Part shown: one piece after another, positions 26,291-39,099 of the stretch
Numbering within the stretch: the first letter of the stretch is position 1
How the letters are laid out: each line of letters opens with the position of its first letter
Assembly (NCBI GenBank): GCA_905221605.1
Contig: CAJNDS010002376.1
Span: 55,001-119,000, forward strand
Direction of reading: 5' to 3'
Length of the DNA: 64,000 nt
DNA from: Symbiodinium natans
Taxonomy: Eukaryota > Sar > Dinophyceae > Suessiales > Symbiodiniaceae
Position numbers and translations under genes: made by a program
Notes under the pieces: generated by a model
Told to the model about the DNA's origin: nothing
The model's input: only the letters and a program-made list of their open reading frames with translations
The model's database searches: none

Positions 26291-26428
26291 GTGTGCTATG
26301 TGGTGCATGGTGCATGCCATGGTGCGTGGTGCGTATGGGGTCGTGTGTGGTCTTGGTAGTGTGTGATGCGTGGTGCGTGGTGCATGGTGTGGGTGTCGTG
26401 TGCCTGGTGCATATGATGTGGTGCGTGC

Positions 26429-26572
26429 ATGGTGAAGGAGGAAGAAAAACGAAGAAGGAGGAGGGAGGAGGAGGAGGGAGGAGGAGGGAGGAGGAGGGAG
26501 GAGGAGGGAGGAGGAGGGAGGAGGGAGGGAGGAGGGAGGGAGGAGGGAGGGAGGGAGGAGGAGGGAGGAGAA
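26429..26572. repeat. Polypurine tract (GGAGGAGGGA)n
   Basis: About 140 bases of almost pure purine built from GGA and GGGA steps. Mirror symmetry is high, so triplex formation is possible in principle. All overlapping glutamate/glycine/arginine or proline/serine frames follow from composition. Confidence 0.9.
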
Positions 26573-27121
26573 GGCGTGACAGCCCCAAAAGTACGAACCC
26601 CAAAGATGTGGGGAATAAACGATAGTTCACAGATGGCTCTACATGAATGAATGAATTTTGCAGAAACTTGCAGAAACTCCGAAGCCGTGCCTTGCCGGTC
26701 CACCCTTGTTGAAACTCAGACGCGTGACCAGCGTCCTGCGGGTTTTGTGATTTTTTTAGGGCATTTCTCGAGTCTCACAATTCTCACAAGTCTCACGAGT
26801 CTCACACACACGCACAGACTCAGCTTCTGACAGTGAAGTTGATCAAGGCGTAGCCAAAGTTGTGCCCTGCCTGACTGGCAGAATGGCAAAACTCCGATCC
26901 TTCAGGGCATTGACATGCTCACATGTGCTCACGGCACCGTCGGCACCTTGTGGTCCCAAGGGCAGTAGAAGAAGTCGAAGTTTCCGCGCATGGTAGTCGT
27001 CAGGTCCTGCAACTTCGGGTCAGGCGCTCCCTCGAAAAACAAGCCAGAAAAAGAAAAACAAAAAAAAGTGAGCCGAAGCAAGTCCTCGAACATGGAGAGG
27101 AGAGCACCTTTGCCGACCGAC

Positions 27122-27174
<53 letters not shown>

Positions 27175-28169
27175 ACAATGACACACACACATACACGCAC
27201 ACACACACACACACAAACAACAAAAAGGTCTCCAATGAAGGCGGAGCTGCCTTGCGTCAGGTATGTAGGGACATTGCTGATCAGCAGCGTCGTCACCTGT
27301 GGGCCAATACGCAAATACCCACATTGCTGCGCGTTGGAGCAATGCCGACAATGCCGACGGAAAGCCTGCTGAGGGCTGGTGCTGTGATTATCAGTGCTTG
27401 CCGAACTCCTCAATGCACAGCCCAGGAATCACATCTAGACTGATGCAGCACGAATGACATGGCACTCATGCAGCACCAATGCAGCACCAATGCAGCAGCA
27501 CAGCACCAACGCACTACCACTGTCAAATGTCCCACGTCAGTTGGTGCCTGGTTGGCCGACGCGCTGAGGCTTTAGCTTCAGGACTGGCTCCTAGAAGGGG
27601 CACAAGTCACACTGTTCTCAAAGAACGCATCTTCAAAGCTGTTGCACCTTTTGCTGGTTGATTCAATGCATATCAATGCGTATTTCATCCTATCTCATCC
27701 GATCTCGTTTGCCGTGTCGAACCTCGTCTCTCAAGAACACTCTTTCTTCTCAAGGCCTGTGCGTGCCCCTGTTGTCGAACTGGCAGCCTGCGGAGGGGAA
27801 AGCTAAAAACTGCGTATGGTGCTTTTGCAGGAGCGCGATTGCAGGAGTGTGTGCTGTCGTCTTGCTCTGCACAAGATGGCAGAAAGCAAGGCCTGTCCAT
27901 TCCCGGCACCTCGGACTGAGCTGTAGAACTGCAAAGATATCTCGGCGGGATCGCAGTGCAGCTGTGGCGAGCCGAGATTCCCGACCACTGCTGCTACTGT
28001 CGCTCGTCGTCGCGGGTGGGGACCCGGTCCCTGTGTGCTCGCTCCTGCAAGACTGCAGCGTGCCTATATAGTATGCGACTATGAACTGCATGTCAATGTG
28101 AAGCTGTGTGAGAATCAAACCCAACTTGACAAGATATCGGATGATGATGACGTCGCAAAAAGCATAATT
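26573..28169. other. Spacer with TC and CA microsatellites
   Basis: A (TC)n tract of about 42 bases at 27129-27170 is followed by (CA)n at about 27180-27213. Short GCAGCACCAAT repeats lie at 27470-27500. No gene is recognisable on either strand. Confidence 0.5.
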
Positions 28170-28189
28170 ACATGGACATTGGAGTGGCC

Positions 28190-28350
28190 AACTGGAGTGG
28201 ATTCGGGCGGAGTGGAGTGAAGTGGAGTGGAGTGGGGTGGGGTGGAGTGGAATGGAGTCGAGTGGAAAGGAGTGGAAAGGAGTGGAAAGGAGTGGAAAGG
28301 AGTGGAAAGGAGTGGAGCGGAGTGAAGTGGAGTAGAGTGGCATGGAGTGC
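28190..28350. repeat. Pentamer satellite (GGAGT/GGAAA)n
   Basis: The stretch is built from GGAGT, GGGGT and GGAAA pentamers, including the ten-base motif GGAGTGGAAA repeated about five times at 28260-28310. On the minus strand it yields H-S-T-P-L peptides by chance. Confidence 0.9.
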
Positions 28351-28379
28351 AATGGATTGGACTGCAGCGCATGCTTGTG

Positions 28380-28950
28380 CGTATGTGCGCAAGTCTATGT
28401 GTCTAAGTCTAAGTGTGCGCCTGCGTGTTGTGCGCCTGCTGCGTGCGTGTGCTCCTGCGTGCGTGCGTGCGTGCGTGTGTGCCTGCGTGCGTGTTCGCGT
28501 GCCTGCGAACCTGCCTGCCTGCATGTGTGCGTGCCTGCATCGTGTGCGCCCGTGTCTGCGTCTATGTATGCTTGTGTATGTCGTGCGTGCGTGCCTCCGC
28601 GGGTGTGAGACTGCGTGTGCGCATGTGCACGTTCGCTCGTGTGCGCGCGTGTGCGCCCATGTGCACATGTGTTGTTGTGTGGGTGTGGGTGCGGGAAATG
28701 GTCTGGGTGCGGTTGCGGGTGTGGGTGGGGCGTGGGTGTGACCGGGCAAGCGGGGATCGCGTGTGCATGTGTCTGCGTGTTCGCGTGCGCATATAAACGC
28801 GCGTGTGCGTGCGTGTGCGTACCTGTGTGCTTTTGCGCCTTTGATTTTTTGTGCCTCTGTGCGTGTGCGCATGTGCGTATGTGTGCGCGGGCCGCGTGTG
28901 TGGGTGTGCGGGTGTGCAGCTGTGCAAGTGCGTGCGGGCGTGCACACCCA
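28380..28950. repeat. Cryptic GTGCGTGC-rich repeat region
   Basis: About 570 bases of degenerate TGTGCGTG steps, strongly alternating purine-pyrimidine. The long frames on both strands (cysteine- and valine-rich on plus, histidine- and threonine-rich on minus) are low-complexity by-products. Such a tract has Z-DNA-forming character. Confidence 0.8.
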
Positions 28951-29718
28951 AAGCTTTCATTTGTTGCATCTATACTCAGAATTTGACATGAATACGTATT
29001 GTGTGCATGATTCATTCTAGTTCTTCGTAAATCATGAAAATTATTTAGATGATTCACAATATTTTAGTAAACCATGATTCAAGATGGTTATTTCTTGGTA
29101 TTCCTAACGGCTCAAAACTTTCCAAGAAAGAATGAGAATACATGATTGTATCATGAAGAAGGCTGAAGTGAGGTGCTGCTTTGGCCTTGGAACCACGGTG
29201 ACACTGGAGTTGCCGGATGCCCAGGAACTTCCGTCTGAGTTCTCGTTCCTGCCCACTTCAAAATTGCATTCTTGGCTCGAAATTCAGCTAGCCACGCCTC
29301 TCATTACGCTCGTTCCACGCGGAACATGGCAGCGATGCGCGACTTCGTGCTTCGGAGCTCTGAGGGTCTACCTTGCTTCGCATGGCGGACTCGCAGATCT
29401 TGCCAACTTGCAGCCCGGCACAAGTATTGCCGGCCTCGGCTGCACGTGGCGTTGGGGCGGAACCACCTGAACACAGGCCCCAGCAAAGCTTCTACACAAA
29501 TTTCCGAAAGTTGACTTTGATACCGCCCAGAGAAGGAAGCATGTCCTGCACGCCGTGAAGCAAGCAAATCATAAGATCATAACAAACCACACATAGGCCA
29601 CTAGGCCCTCAGGCTGGGGCTGTTTTCGTTGCTTGACTGGCCGCTGGTGCTACCACCATTGGCAGTGGTGCTGGCGCTCGTTCCTTGCGACTCCTTGCAC
29701 GCTTCAACCTAAAACCGT
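28951..29718. other. Spacer, AT-rich then mixed
   Basis: The first 200 bases are AT-rich with no gene. At 29230-29570 frames are open on both strands; a minus-strand segment LPSLGGIKVNFRKF (about 29500-29545) could be a C-terminal exon of the CCCH gene that follows upstream on the same strand, but I cannot join it. Confidence 0.35.
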
Positions 29719-30887
29719 TTGCTCCAGGCTACAGTGGCACCTGCTGTGAACTGGAGTATGTCTGAGATGGCCGTGAAGGCATCGAGCGAAACTCTTTCTG
29801 AGGAGACTCCTCCTGACGGTGCCAGTGGCAGCGCTACAGGAATCTTAACGGCGCCGACGGATTCGCCGATGTGCATAAACTTTCTCCTCGATTGGAAAGG
29901 AGGCGGACAGCACGTCCTGTGCTTCGCTGCAGTCTTGCTGCCATCGCCGCAGTCTTGTTGCCATTGCATATGGATGCAAGCAAACCTTTGGTCCTTTAGA
30001 TCCAGAATTAACGACACAAGCTGCTTCCGTCCTCCACAGCTGGCTGCACTGGATGTAACTCGTCCTGCTTGTGGCTCAACTGAACGACTGAGAAGAGAAA
30101 GCATTCCTAACTGCAAGTGCTGCAGCTGTCCACTGAGTGTGCAAAGCGACACTGGCTTCCATGCTTGCACTTGCCTTGCACAGTCAACGCGAAAGGAATA
30201 CACATATGGACAAGACTTGCAAGAGGACGTGCCTGATTGTGCAAACACACACATCTTCATCTTGAAGAAACCGTGCGTGGAACGCAGTTCTGACCTCAAG
30301 GCACCACTGTCAGGACAGGGCACGGTGAATCTACACTTGACTGCTACACAATGTGGAGCACAAGATGATGCATGCGAGACGCCCGACATGCTGTTTTACC
30401 ATATTTCAGCTGAGCGCAAGGCTCTGAGTGCGCAAATCTGCAATTGTCGTTATTGCATGCGCCATCTCTGAGCAATGTCCTACAGTCAAAGAAATAAGCC
30501 GTGATAATAAACGGCAATGTCCAAAGCACGCCGCCTGCACATGCTAGTTCTAGTAAGATCTGGCTTCGTCCTGACCTCAGCACCCAGATGGGCATCGCTT
30601 TCACATATCACATAACTCTCCGAGCTTCGGTTTTCACAGCATCGTGCTGGGGAAACTGGCCTCGGTGGCTTCGTGCGCATAGGAGCAGGCATCTCCGTTT
30701 TGGCAACGACCCTCCAAGAAGAACTTGCACATGTCCTGTCGAAAAATTTCACCGAAGTTTCAATAATGCTGGCATCTGGCATTGCAATCCGGCCTACCGA
30801 AAGCGAACCGCGATGCTTGGGCACGCACCGTTTTGAAGAGCTGAGCTGCGTGTCTCCTCCTGCACCATTCGATGCATTGGAACTCAC
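29719..30887 (-). CDS. CCCH-type zinc-finger protein, multi-exon
   Basis: Three CCCH fingers are readable on the minus strand. The first, at about 30732-30660, reads MCKFFLEGRC followed by QNGDACSYAH, a C-x7-C-x5-C-x3-H finger just after an AG|G acceptor. The second, at about 30483-30425, reads CRTLLRDGACNNDNCRFAH, C-x8-C-x4-C-x3-H. The third, at about 30180-30130, ends GKCKHGSQCRFAH. A fourth, near 30262-30199, is degenerate: CKSCPYVYS, with tyrosine in place of the last histidine. CCCH proteins bind single-stranded RNA and act in mRNA stability and processing; tandem CCCH proteins are numerous in dinoflagellates, which rely on post-transcriptional control. The fingers lie in different frames and so in separate exons. 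A likely N-terminal exon is at about 30887-30770 and C-terminal coding at about 29720-29900. Confidence 0.6.
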
Positions 30888-33123
30888 AAAGCAAAAACCC
30901 TGCAGAAGCCATGTCTTGCGGCCAAAACGACGGAAAACTCATTCGGACTAAGCTGAAAATGTTGAGCATGTTTGAACCGCAGAAACACATGCGGATTACG
31001 CGAGTGCCAGTGTCCTCATGGATGAATGAACTTGCCGATTCATTGGCTTTGTTCTCACGCGCTTTGGGCACAAGCCTCAACAGCCACAGAAAAACAATTG
31101 GATCTACCAGCCCTCCTGCGATTTGAGGCACGCGCCCGGGTGACAAAAGTCACCTTGACACTGTCACATATTTCAAATTTGAGCCTGCGATAGGCCTCAG
31201 GTTGGCACAAAGCAACAACATCATGAGCCATGGGTCACGTGAGAAAACTGTTCAAGCCTTGCGGTATCCATGAATTCAAAGAATTCTCCGACTGCTACTC
31301 TTCTGGTGAACGACCGACATTCGCTGCATCGAAATGCAAAATGAACTGTGTTTTTCTTCACTTGTAGTCGGGTCCTTCTCCTAATGGTGGGAAAGTCGGT
31401 TTCCCAGTTGCGCGGGCTGCTGATTTGTTGGAACATTCGCTGTCTCCCGAGTACCAAAAGTGAAGTCCAGCTCCTGCTGAGCAACCTTTTTCCTCCTTTT
31501 CAGGTTTCTGGGACTGCTTGGGACCCACCCGCCCAGTCCACCCGCCCTTAGCCTTCTAGTGGCAGAGGCTCACCCTTCGCCCAGATTCAACCGCATTCTC
31601 TTACGACTTGGTTGAGAAGTACCATCAACAAGCGCAACCCCGCCACACAAGGTCAACGATGACAGTTGAGTAAGGCTGGCGGATGACCAAGCCCGTCTCG
31701 ATAGGATGGCTTGAGTCACGATACAGTCAGACTCACAACAGAACATGCTTGACACATGGCTTTCCCCCGTTTTGCAACTACGAAGTCATCCAGGAGAACC
31801 AATATTTTTATCCTCTGTGCAGTTATATTGGGATGGAGGATGCAGACCATGACCAATCACTTGCTTACCAGATTTTCGGCATTATTGACAATTACTTTCG
31901 TTAGGGAAACGCGCACTAAGCAGCTTTTCCAAGCATGTAGAAAATCGAAGTGCAATTCTTGGGGTGAAGAAGAGGAAGATACCCACGCTAGAATCGAGCG
32001 CGACCAGTGTCATTGGACGTATCGAACGACGGGGCGGCAGTTGATTGCCTCACGAGTTGCCCCACAAGGTGACGCAGCCCCTATCTTTGCCCAATATATA
32101 CCTCAGCACGGACTTCAATGCGTGGCAACTTTGGCAACCCCAAGATGGCGAGCTACTGGCCCAAGTTCGTTACGTTCCCGAAGCTGATGGAACTTCCATT
32201 TGCCATCTAACAGGCCTCCACCCAACACAAGACCCACGTGTTGGCAAATCTTGCTGGAACATTGCAGTCTAGAAAGCATGAAACACGGCACTGCATTGCA
32301 TTGCACTGCGCTGCACTGCACTCATCTAATACTCCCAATGTAGCTGCAAAAAACCTGAACAACAACTGTTTGGAACACATTTTCGGAAACATTTAATGCG
32401 TTTGCTGATGTTTTTTCTTACAATGTTTTTTTGAAAAATCACTAGAAAGGTGATTATTGAACAGAGAATCAAGGTTTGAACAGCACTTTTACATGAACTT
32501 AGATTATTTGGATTGACATGATGAAACGTCAGCGTTTGAATTTGCAGCTGGTTAAAATCAAAATATGCGTGGGAAAATTCGTCGCGCAAAGTCTGTCTAC
32601 CATTCGGCATTTTTTGAAGAAAGATCGTACTGCAGTTCCAAAAAACACGGTGCACAACCTGCCAGGTGATGCTTCCGATTTGTCAGCAATCTTGCTAGGA
32701 TCTCACAAACAACGATCGTCCTTGCCGGGGTAGCGATCATAGTAACAGTAGTACGGTGCAACCCTATGGTTTGCCCGCGCTTGTTTTTGGAAGGTACATA
32801 AAACATGCGCAGGCGCAGCGTTTCTGGCCTTTGCCGGGCCTTTCAACAGTGTTTTTTTTTCCGTTTTTTTGCTTCATAAACGACGACCCTCTGCGGGTTT
32901 CCCTGCGTTCCGGACTTCGCAGAACCCTATGGTTTGCCCGCGCGCGTGTCTTACGGTTTGGGGTTTGGAGTGTTTCAGGCGCGAGTCCAGCACGAGGGCT
33001 TCGGTGTTTTGTCGTCCTGGGCTTCAAGGAAATAACACTGCTTTCGGGCGTGGGTTCAGGGTTGAGGCGTAAGACAGTTTACGGTTTGCCCGCGTCTTCT
33101 GCTTGTGGGCAACGAACAGCCAA
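30888..33123. other. Spacer without a supported gene
   Basis: No domain is recognisable. A degenerate GCACT/GCATT pentamer repeat lies at 32287-32325, and 32340-32620 is AT-rich. The phrase CCCTATGGTTTGCCCGCGC occurs at about 32762 and 32923, with a shorter form at about 33082, so 32.76-33.1 kb is itself repetitive. Confidence 0.4.
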
Positions 33124-33427
33124 AGCCTAAACCTTGAACTCCAGAAGTTCTTGGTCCTATTTCATAGCTCAGGATTTCGCAGACGACTCGTCTTGTGGCC
33201 ACTACACTACTGACGCAGTCCCGTGCTTGTTGGGTCGCGCGGCCACAGGTCCGCGGTCTGCAGAGGCGGACACGGCCCTGGCATACGGGAAGCGGGGCGC
33301 AGACGCTGGCCACCTGCTTCGGAGGCAGAAAAAAAGCCTCCTCAGCGAGCTGCCCAGCGTCTGCGCCCCGCTTCCCGTATGCCGGGGCCGTGTCCGTCTC
33401 TGCATTCTGGAGTTTAAGGTTTAGGCT
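33124..33427. mobile_element. Foldback/MITE-like inverted-repeat element
   Basis: The outer ends are inverted repeats of about 21 bases with one mismatch: GCCTAAACCTTGAACTCCAGA at 33125-33145, and its complement at about 33407-33426. Inside, 33261-33310 pairs with 33357-33406 over about 50 bases with a few mismatches. A nested GGAGGC/GCCTCC stem sits in the centre around an A-rich loop. About 112 bases at 33147-33260 on the left have no partner, so one arm has an insertion or the other a deletion. There is no transposase. The structure is read directly; calling it a mobile element is inference. Confidence 0.55.
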
Positions 33428-33544
33428 TTGGGCTGTTGGGTGCCACATGGTTCATGCTGACATGCTGCGGCAAGAGCTGATTCAAGCATGCTTGTCCAAA
33501 CCCATGCTTGACCACTGTGTGTGGGCAAACCACCCGGTTGGGGC

Positions 33545-33997
<453 letters not shown>

Positions 33998-34202
33998 TGC
34001 AACATACAATTGTATTGCAATGCATGGGTATATGACAGTCTCTCCTGGATAACTTCCCAGCATCATTTTGTGCCTCTACATGTACTCATACTAGGCGGTT
34101 CGCGGCTGGGAAGCAGTATGCTCATGTGCAAGTTCCTTCTTGTAGGAGCAGTTGGGGCGTTCAAGAGAATCCAGAAGCCCATTGAGCGTGTGGTGAACAG
34201 TT

Positions 34203-35570
<1,368 letters not shown>

Positions 35571-35900
35571 AGTAGTAGCAGTAGTAGCAGTCGCTGTAGT
35601 AGTAGCCGTAGTTGTTGTTGTTTTGTTGTAGTAGTAATCGTAATAGTAGTACTAGGTAGTAATAGGTAGAAGTAGGCAGTAATAGGTAGTAGTAGGTAGT
35701 AGTAGGCAGTAGTAGGTAGTAATAGTAGTAATAATAATAGTAGTCATTCCAGTACGAATACTAGTAGTAGGTGTAGTAATAGTAATAGGGGAAGTAATAG
35801 TAACAGAAGAAACAATAACAAAATTAAATCAATAATAATAGTAGTAGGAGCAGTAGTACTCGTAATAGAAGCAATGTAGGAGTCGTAGAAGTCGTAGGTC
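35571..35900. repeat. Degenerate AGT/AAT repeat margin
   Basis: Interrupted AGTAGT, AGGTAGT and AATAAT steps continue from the main block to the left edge of the copia element. No gene is present. Confidence 0.8.
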
Positions 35901-36865
35901 GTGGAAGATCCGCCGGCCATTGTCTTTGACCTGTCGGTGTGGTTGGATGGGCAAGAAAGGCGCCCTATGGCAGAAGGCACGTTGGTGCTTTCGTGATCTA
36001 AATGGGTGCCCTTGTTTGGAAAAGGAGGTGGCGCTTCAGATCATTGATGAAATGGATTGGTGTTCACCAAAGTTGCAAGCATTGAAGGTGGCACGCATGG
36101 TAAGGGTCCGAATACGGACAACGAGGTGGCTGTAAAAACGTTGTTGCAAAGCGCAGCGCGGACAGCGTCAGCGAATGAGGAGGAGTTCGTCGGCATGCTG
36201 GAGATTTCTTCGGTGGTATTTTGGGGACACACCAGAAAATATGCTGATGGAGCTGTTGCCATGTGGAAATATTGCGGCGTTGCCTTTCAACCGTCATAAA
36301 AGGAGACGGCTGGCACGAGCAAAAAGGGTGGTGGTACACCTATTATGGAGGATTGTCCAATACGCTCTTCCAGGGTAGAAGCGAATGTTGCTGACCACGG
36401 AACAACCACGCGAACCTGTTCCAACGATTCCCATAGTTCCATATCAGACACCAGGAAAGTCGTAGGTTTCACCAGAGCATGTCCCAACGCTCCTGATCAA
36501 AATGTGCAGCGTACATTCCAAACGCTCACAAAAGCTTTTCACCTCTGACTCCAGAAGGTAGGACTGAGAACCCTTCCTAAGAACCATCCACCAGATCCTC
36601 AGCACTCAAGACCGTTTTGCCGTTCTGAGAGAAATCTTTCCCTATGAGTTCAGGGTCCCCAGGGCTTTCCACGCCAAAAGAAGACAGAACTTCCATTGAT
36701 GACTTCAGCGGTTCCACACCTTGAATGCACCGCCACGTCATTTAGGAAAAGCATCATCAGAAGTAAAACACCATCCTTTTGAGGTAATTCTTGATGTGGC
36801 CCAAGGAAGACTTTTCACTTCAACCGTTTAGGCCCACAGCGTCGGCGTAATACAGGTGGACCACC

Positions 36866-37090
36866 GTCTTCACCTCTCAACCTTGACCACTGTCCTGCAT
36901 GGAGGTCCTCCAACCACAGCAACCACCTTTCCTTCAGCCGCCAGATGCAGAAGAAGATGCTTCCAGACGCTCGAATTATGTAGGTCACCGCCTTTTGTCA
37001 AATCCAGCTCCAGTACCTCCACATCCCGACAGGTGCCCGATATGGACGCGATGGGCGTTTGGATTGGTTGAAAGAATACGTCGCAGGTTG
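36866..37090 (-). pseudogene. GGPPC domain fragment, opposite strand
   Basis: The minus strand reads DVEVLELDLTKGGDLHNSSV, then HLAAEGKVVAVVGGPPCRTV. In dinoflagellate copia polyproteins a domain of this form lies upstream of the integrase on the same strand as the polymerase. The G-G-P-P-C string resembles motif IV of cytosine-C5 methyltransferases (P-C), with an upstream L-E-x-D-L like a Rossmann acidic loop; whether it was ever a methyltransferase is inference. Here it faces the other way from the polymerase, so this part is inverted or comes from a second element. Confidence 0.5.
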
Positions 37091-37439
37091 GCACAATGGT
37101 TGCAACTTGAATTTGAGCACCAAAGGGAAGCAATGCTTTCGGTTTCAACCCCACTCCCTTTCAGCTTTCTGCCACCGTAACATTGACCAATGGCGAGCAG
37201 CCAGTGCCCAGTACGCCGGCCCGAGTCGCGCCTCCTTTAAGAGCGACCTGACACCACGTTTGAATAAACCCACACATGCTTCAGCGCGCCCATTTGTTTG
37301 CGGGACTCCAGGATCACCAGTGGTCCTATATCAGACGAGTTTCACAAAAGGACCGGAAGCGTGCATTGACAAACTCCCCCGCTCGATCTGAGTGGATTCT
37401 CAACACCGGACAGTGTCAAAAAGGAAGAACGAGAAGGGA

Positions 37440-37725
37440 CGTTACGGAGGTTGACAGCTGAGGAGCGAGCTTTCCGTGACCATTGCGGGGGCATTTTCCT
37501 TTCAGACGTGATTGTCAAATCTGTGTGTCTGCCGCTGGAAAAGAGCGTCGCCATTTGAGGCGGAAGCATGGGGCCTACACTTTATCATTGGACTTGGCGG
37601 GTCCATACAAGTGTTCAAAGAATGCTCACCAGCAGAAGCCACGACACGCTGTGATTGGTGTGTATCAATTTCCAATGTTGGATCCCAATGTGGGTCGCCC
37701 TCCGGAAAAGGAGGATGCGGGATGA
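37440..37725 (+). pseudogene. Integrase N-terminal part, truncated
   Basis: The frame opening near 37483 reads GHFPFRRDCQICVSAAGKE, then YTLSLDLAGPYKC. The H..H...C-x2-C part is the integrase zinc-binding end, and D-L-A-G-P holds the first catalytic aspartate of the DDE core. A shift in a run of five Gs near 37485 separates the upstream part (AEERAFRDH) from it. The frame ends at 37725, and the second and third acidic catalytic residues are absent, so the integrase is broken by deletion. Confidence 0.65.
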
Positions 37726-38110
37726 GGTGGAAGATCAGGGGGCAGATGAAGGTGCTGGTGTCGGAGAATGGTCAGGCGATGCAGTCGCTAACTTCGAGGA
37801 GGAAGACTCTGCGCCGGTGGAACCTGCGCCAGTTCTGGAGGCAGAGGTGTTGAAAATCCAAGCTTCTGAAAAATCCTGGAAGGAACTGAAGGACCACTTG
37901 ACCCAACGTCGTCCGTGGAAGTTGCTGGGTCCGGATGGTACAAAGAAAGGTCGGCAATGGGTCGATCGTACGCAGCCCGCGCTTCTTTTGGGTCCATGCG
38001 ATAACCTACTTGGTGGTTATTGGGTGGAAGCTCAAGGGACTGCAAAAGATCCGGATGAACTGGTGTTGTTTCCCTGCACTACGATTTTTTCCAATAAAGG
38101 AACCGCCTGA
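37655..38110 (+). pseudogene. Copia linker region fragment
   Basis: A 151-codon frame holds an acidic stretch (NFEEEDSAPVEPAPVLEAEV) and then KSWKELKDHLTQRRPWKLLG. It lies between the truncated integrase and the dioxygenase-like region and is in a different frame from both. I take it as part of the polyprotein linker, which in these elements is acidic and variable. Confidence 0.45.
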
Positions 38111-39023
38111 ATTGAAGCTGGAAGGGGTGGTAGAAGAACAGGAGCCTTCTCCTCCAGAGCATCGTCTCAAGGGGAAAAAACCGGCGCTTCGGTTTGCTGA
38201 TGAGGAAGGTCCTCCTTTACCTCCGCCTCGCGATCCTCCAGTTCGCCATCGGTTAAAGGAAAAAAGCCCCGGCCTCTTCACTGCGTGGTCATGTGGGCTC
38301 CTTGCGTTGCTTCGCAAGCGGGGGGAGAGTCCGCCCTTAGAAGTTTTCGAGGATGACATGCAGGGTCTGGGGGAGCTGGAAGAAAATGCAGATGTTGAGG
38401 ACAGAGGATGGAACACAGTTGGAGAAAGAAGAGCAAAAAGCCAAGTCAATGTATGAAAGGTCTATGTATGATTACGTGGACTGTGAGGAGCTTTTGGAAG
38501 GGATTGTATACCCAAAGAGGGTGAATCGAAGAGGTGGTATCAACAATTGGTGCACAAGTACGCGAGCTCTGGTGTTGGGCCACTATACTCATGGCGGAGT
38601 GTGTGGTATTACAAAAGAGACTCATCGAAGACCATGGCTATGTCGTTATTTGGCATCATTCGTGAGGCACCACAATCCTGAAGCCAAATTTTCTGCTCTT
38701 CAGATCTCGTGCAATGCTCCGGTGTCATTGCATAGGGATAGTCACAATGAAAACATTGCTGCAATTATGTGTGTGGCTTTGGTGACTATAAAGATGGTCA
38801 GCTGTGGGTTGAGGATGAAAAGGTTTTAGAGGAAGGAGCTGAAGTGGTGGAGCAATCCTATGGGAAGAAAGTCTTACCTGGAAAATTGGTGGATATCCAC
38901 TGGAACTTCATGTCGTTCTTTCCAAGAAAACTGCATGGTCCTATGCCTTGGAAAGGGAACAGGGTATCCTTGACAGGGTACACACCTGTTGTTATGGAGC
39001 GTTTGAGCTACATACAAGGATAG
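38111..39023 (+). pseudogene. TET/JBP-like 2-oxoglutarate dioxygenase domain in copia polyprotein
   Basis: After a proline-rich acidic linker (38111-38440), the sequence reads TRALVLGHYTHGGVCGITK, then VSLHRDSHNENIAAI (HRD at 38731), then GFGDYKDGQLWVED, and finally KLHGPMPWKGNRVSLTGY (H at 38934). The order H-x-D-x-H-N, G-D-[FY]-x-x-G-x-L, distal H, then an R ten residues on, is the double-stranded beta-helix pattern of 2OG-Fe(II) dioxygenases and most resembles the TET/JBP group, which oxidise 5-methylcytosine or thymine in DNA. Both metal histidines, the aspartate and the arginine are present. The frame changes near 38400 and again by two bases in a TGTGTG run at 38767-38774, so this copy is broken or misread there. 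The enzyme assignment is my inference. Confidence 0.5.
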
Positions 39024-39099
39024 GTGCTATCTTCTCCAATGCAAGTTTCCTCTTCCGGAACCACAAGCTGAAGAAGGTGAAAAAAGGAAATGGTTAAAA

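Noticed and set aside
26046-26703. Proline/serine-rich and glutamate/glycine-rich frames of up to 194 codons
   Set aside because: They are read out of the polypurine tract and the adjoining minisatellite; composition alone explains them.
28168-29057. Histidine/threonine-rich minus frames and cysteine/valine-rich plus frames over 200 codons
   Set aside because: The region is a degenerate GTGCGTGC and GGAGT repeat; both strands are open together and no motif outside the repeat is present.
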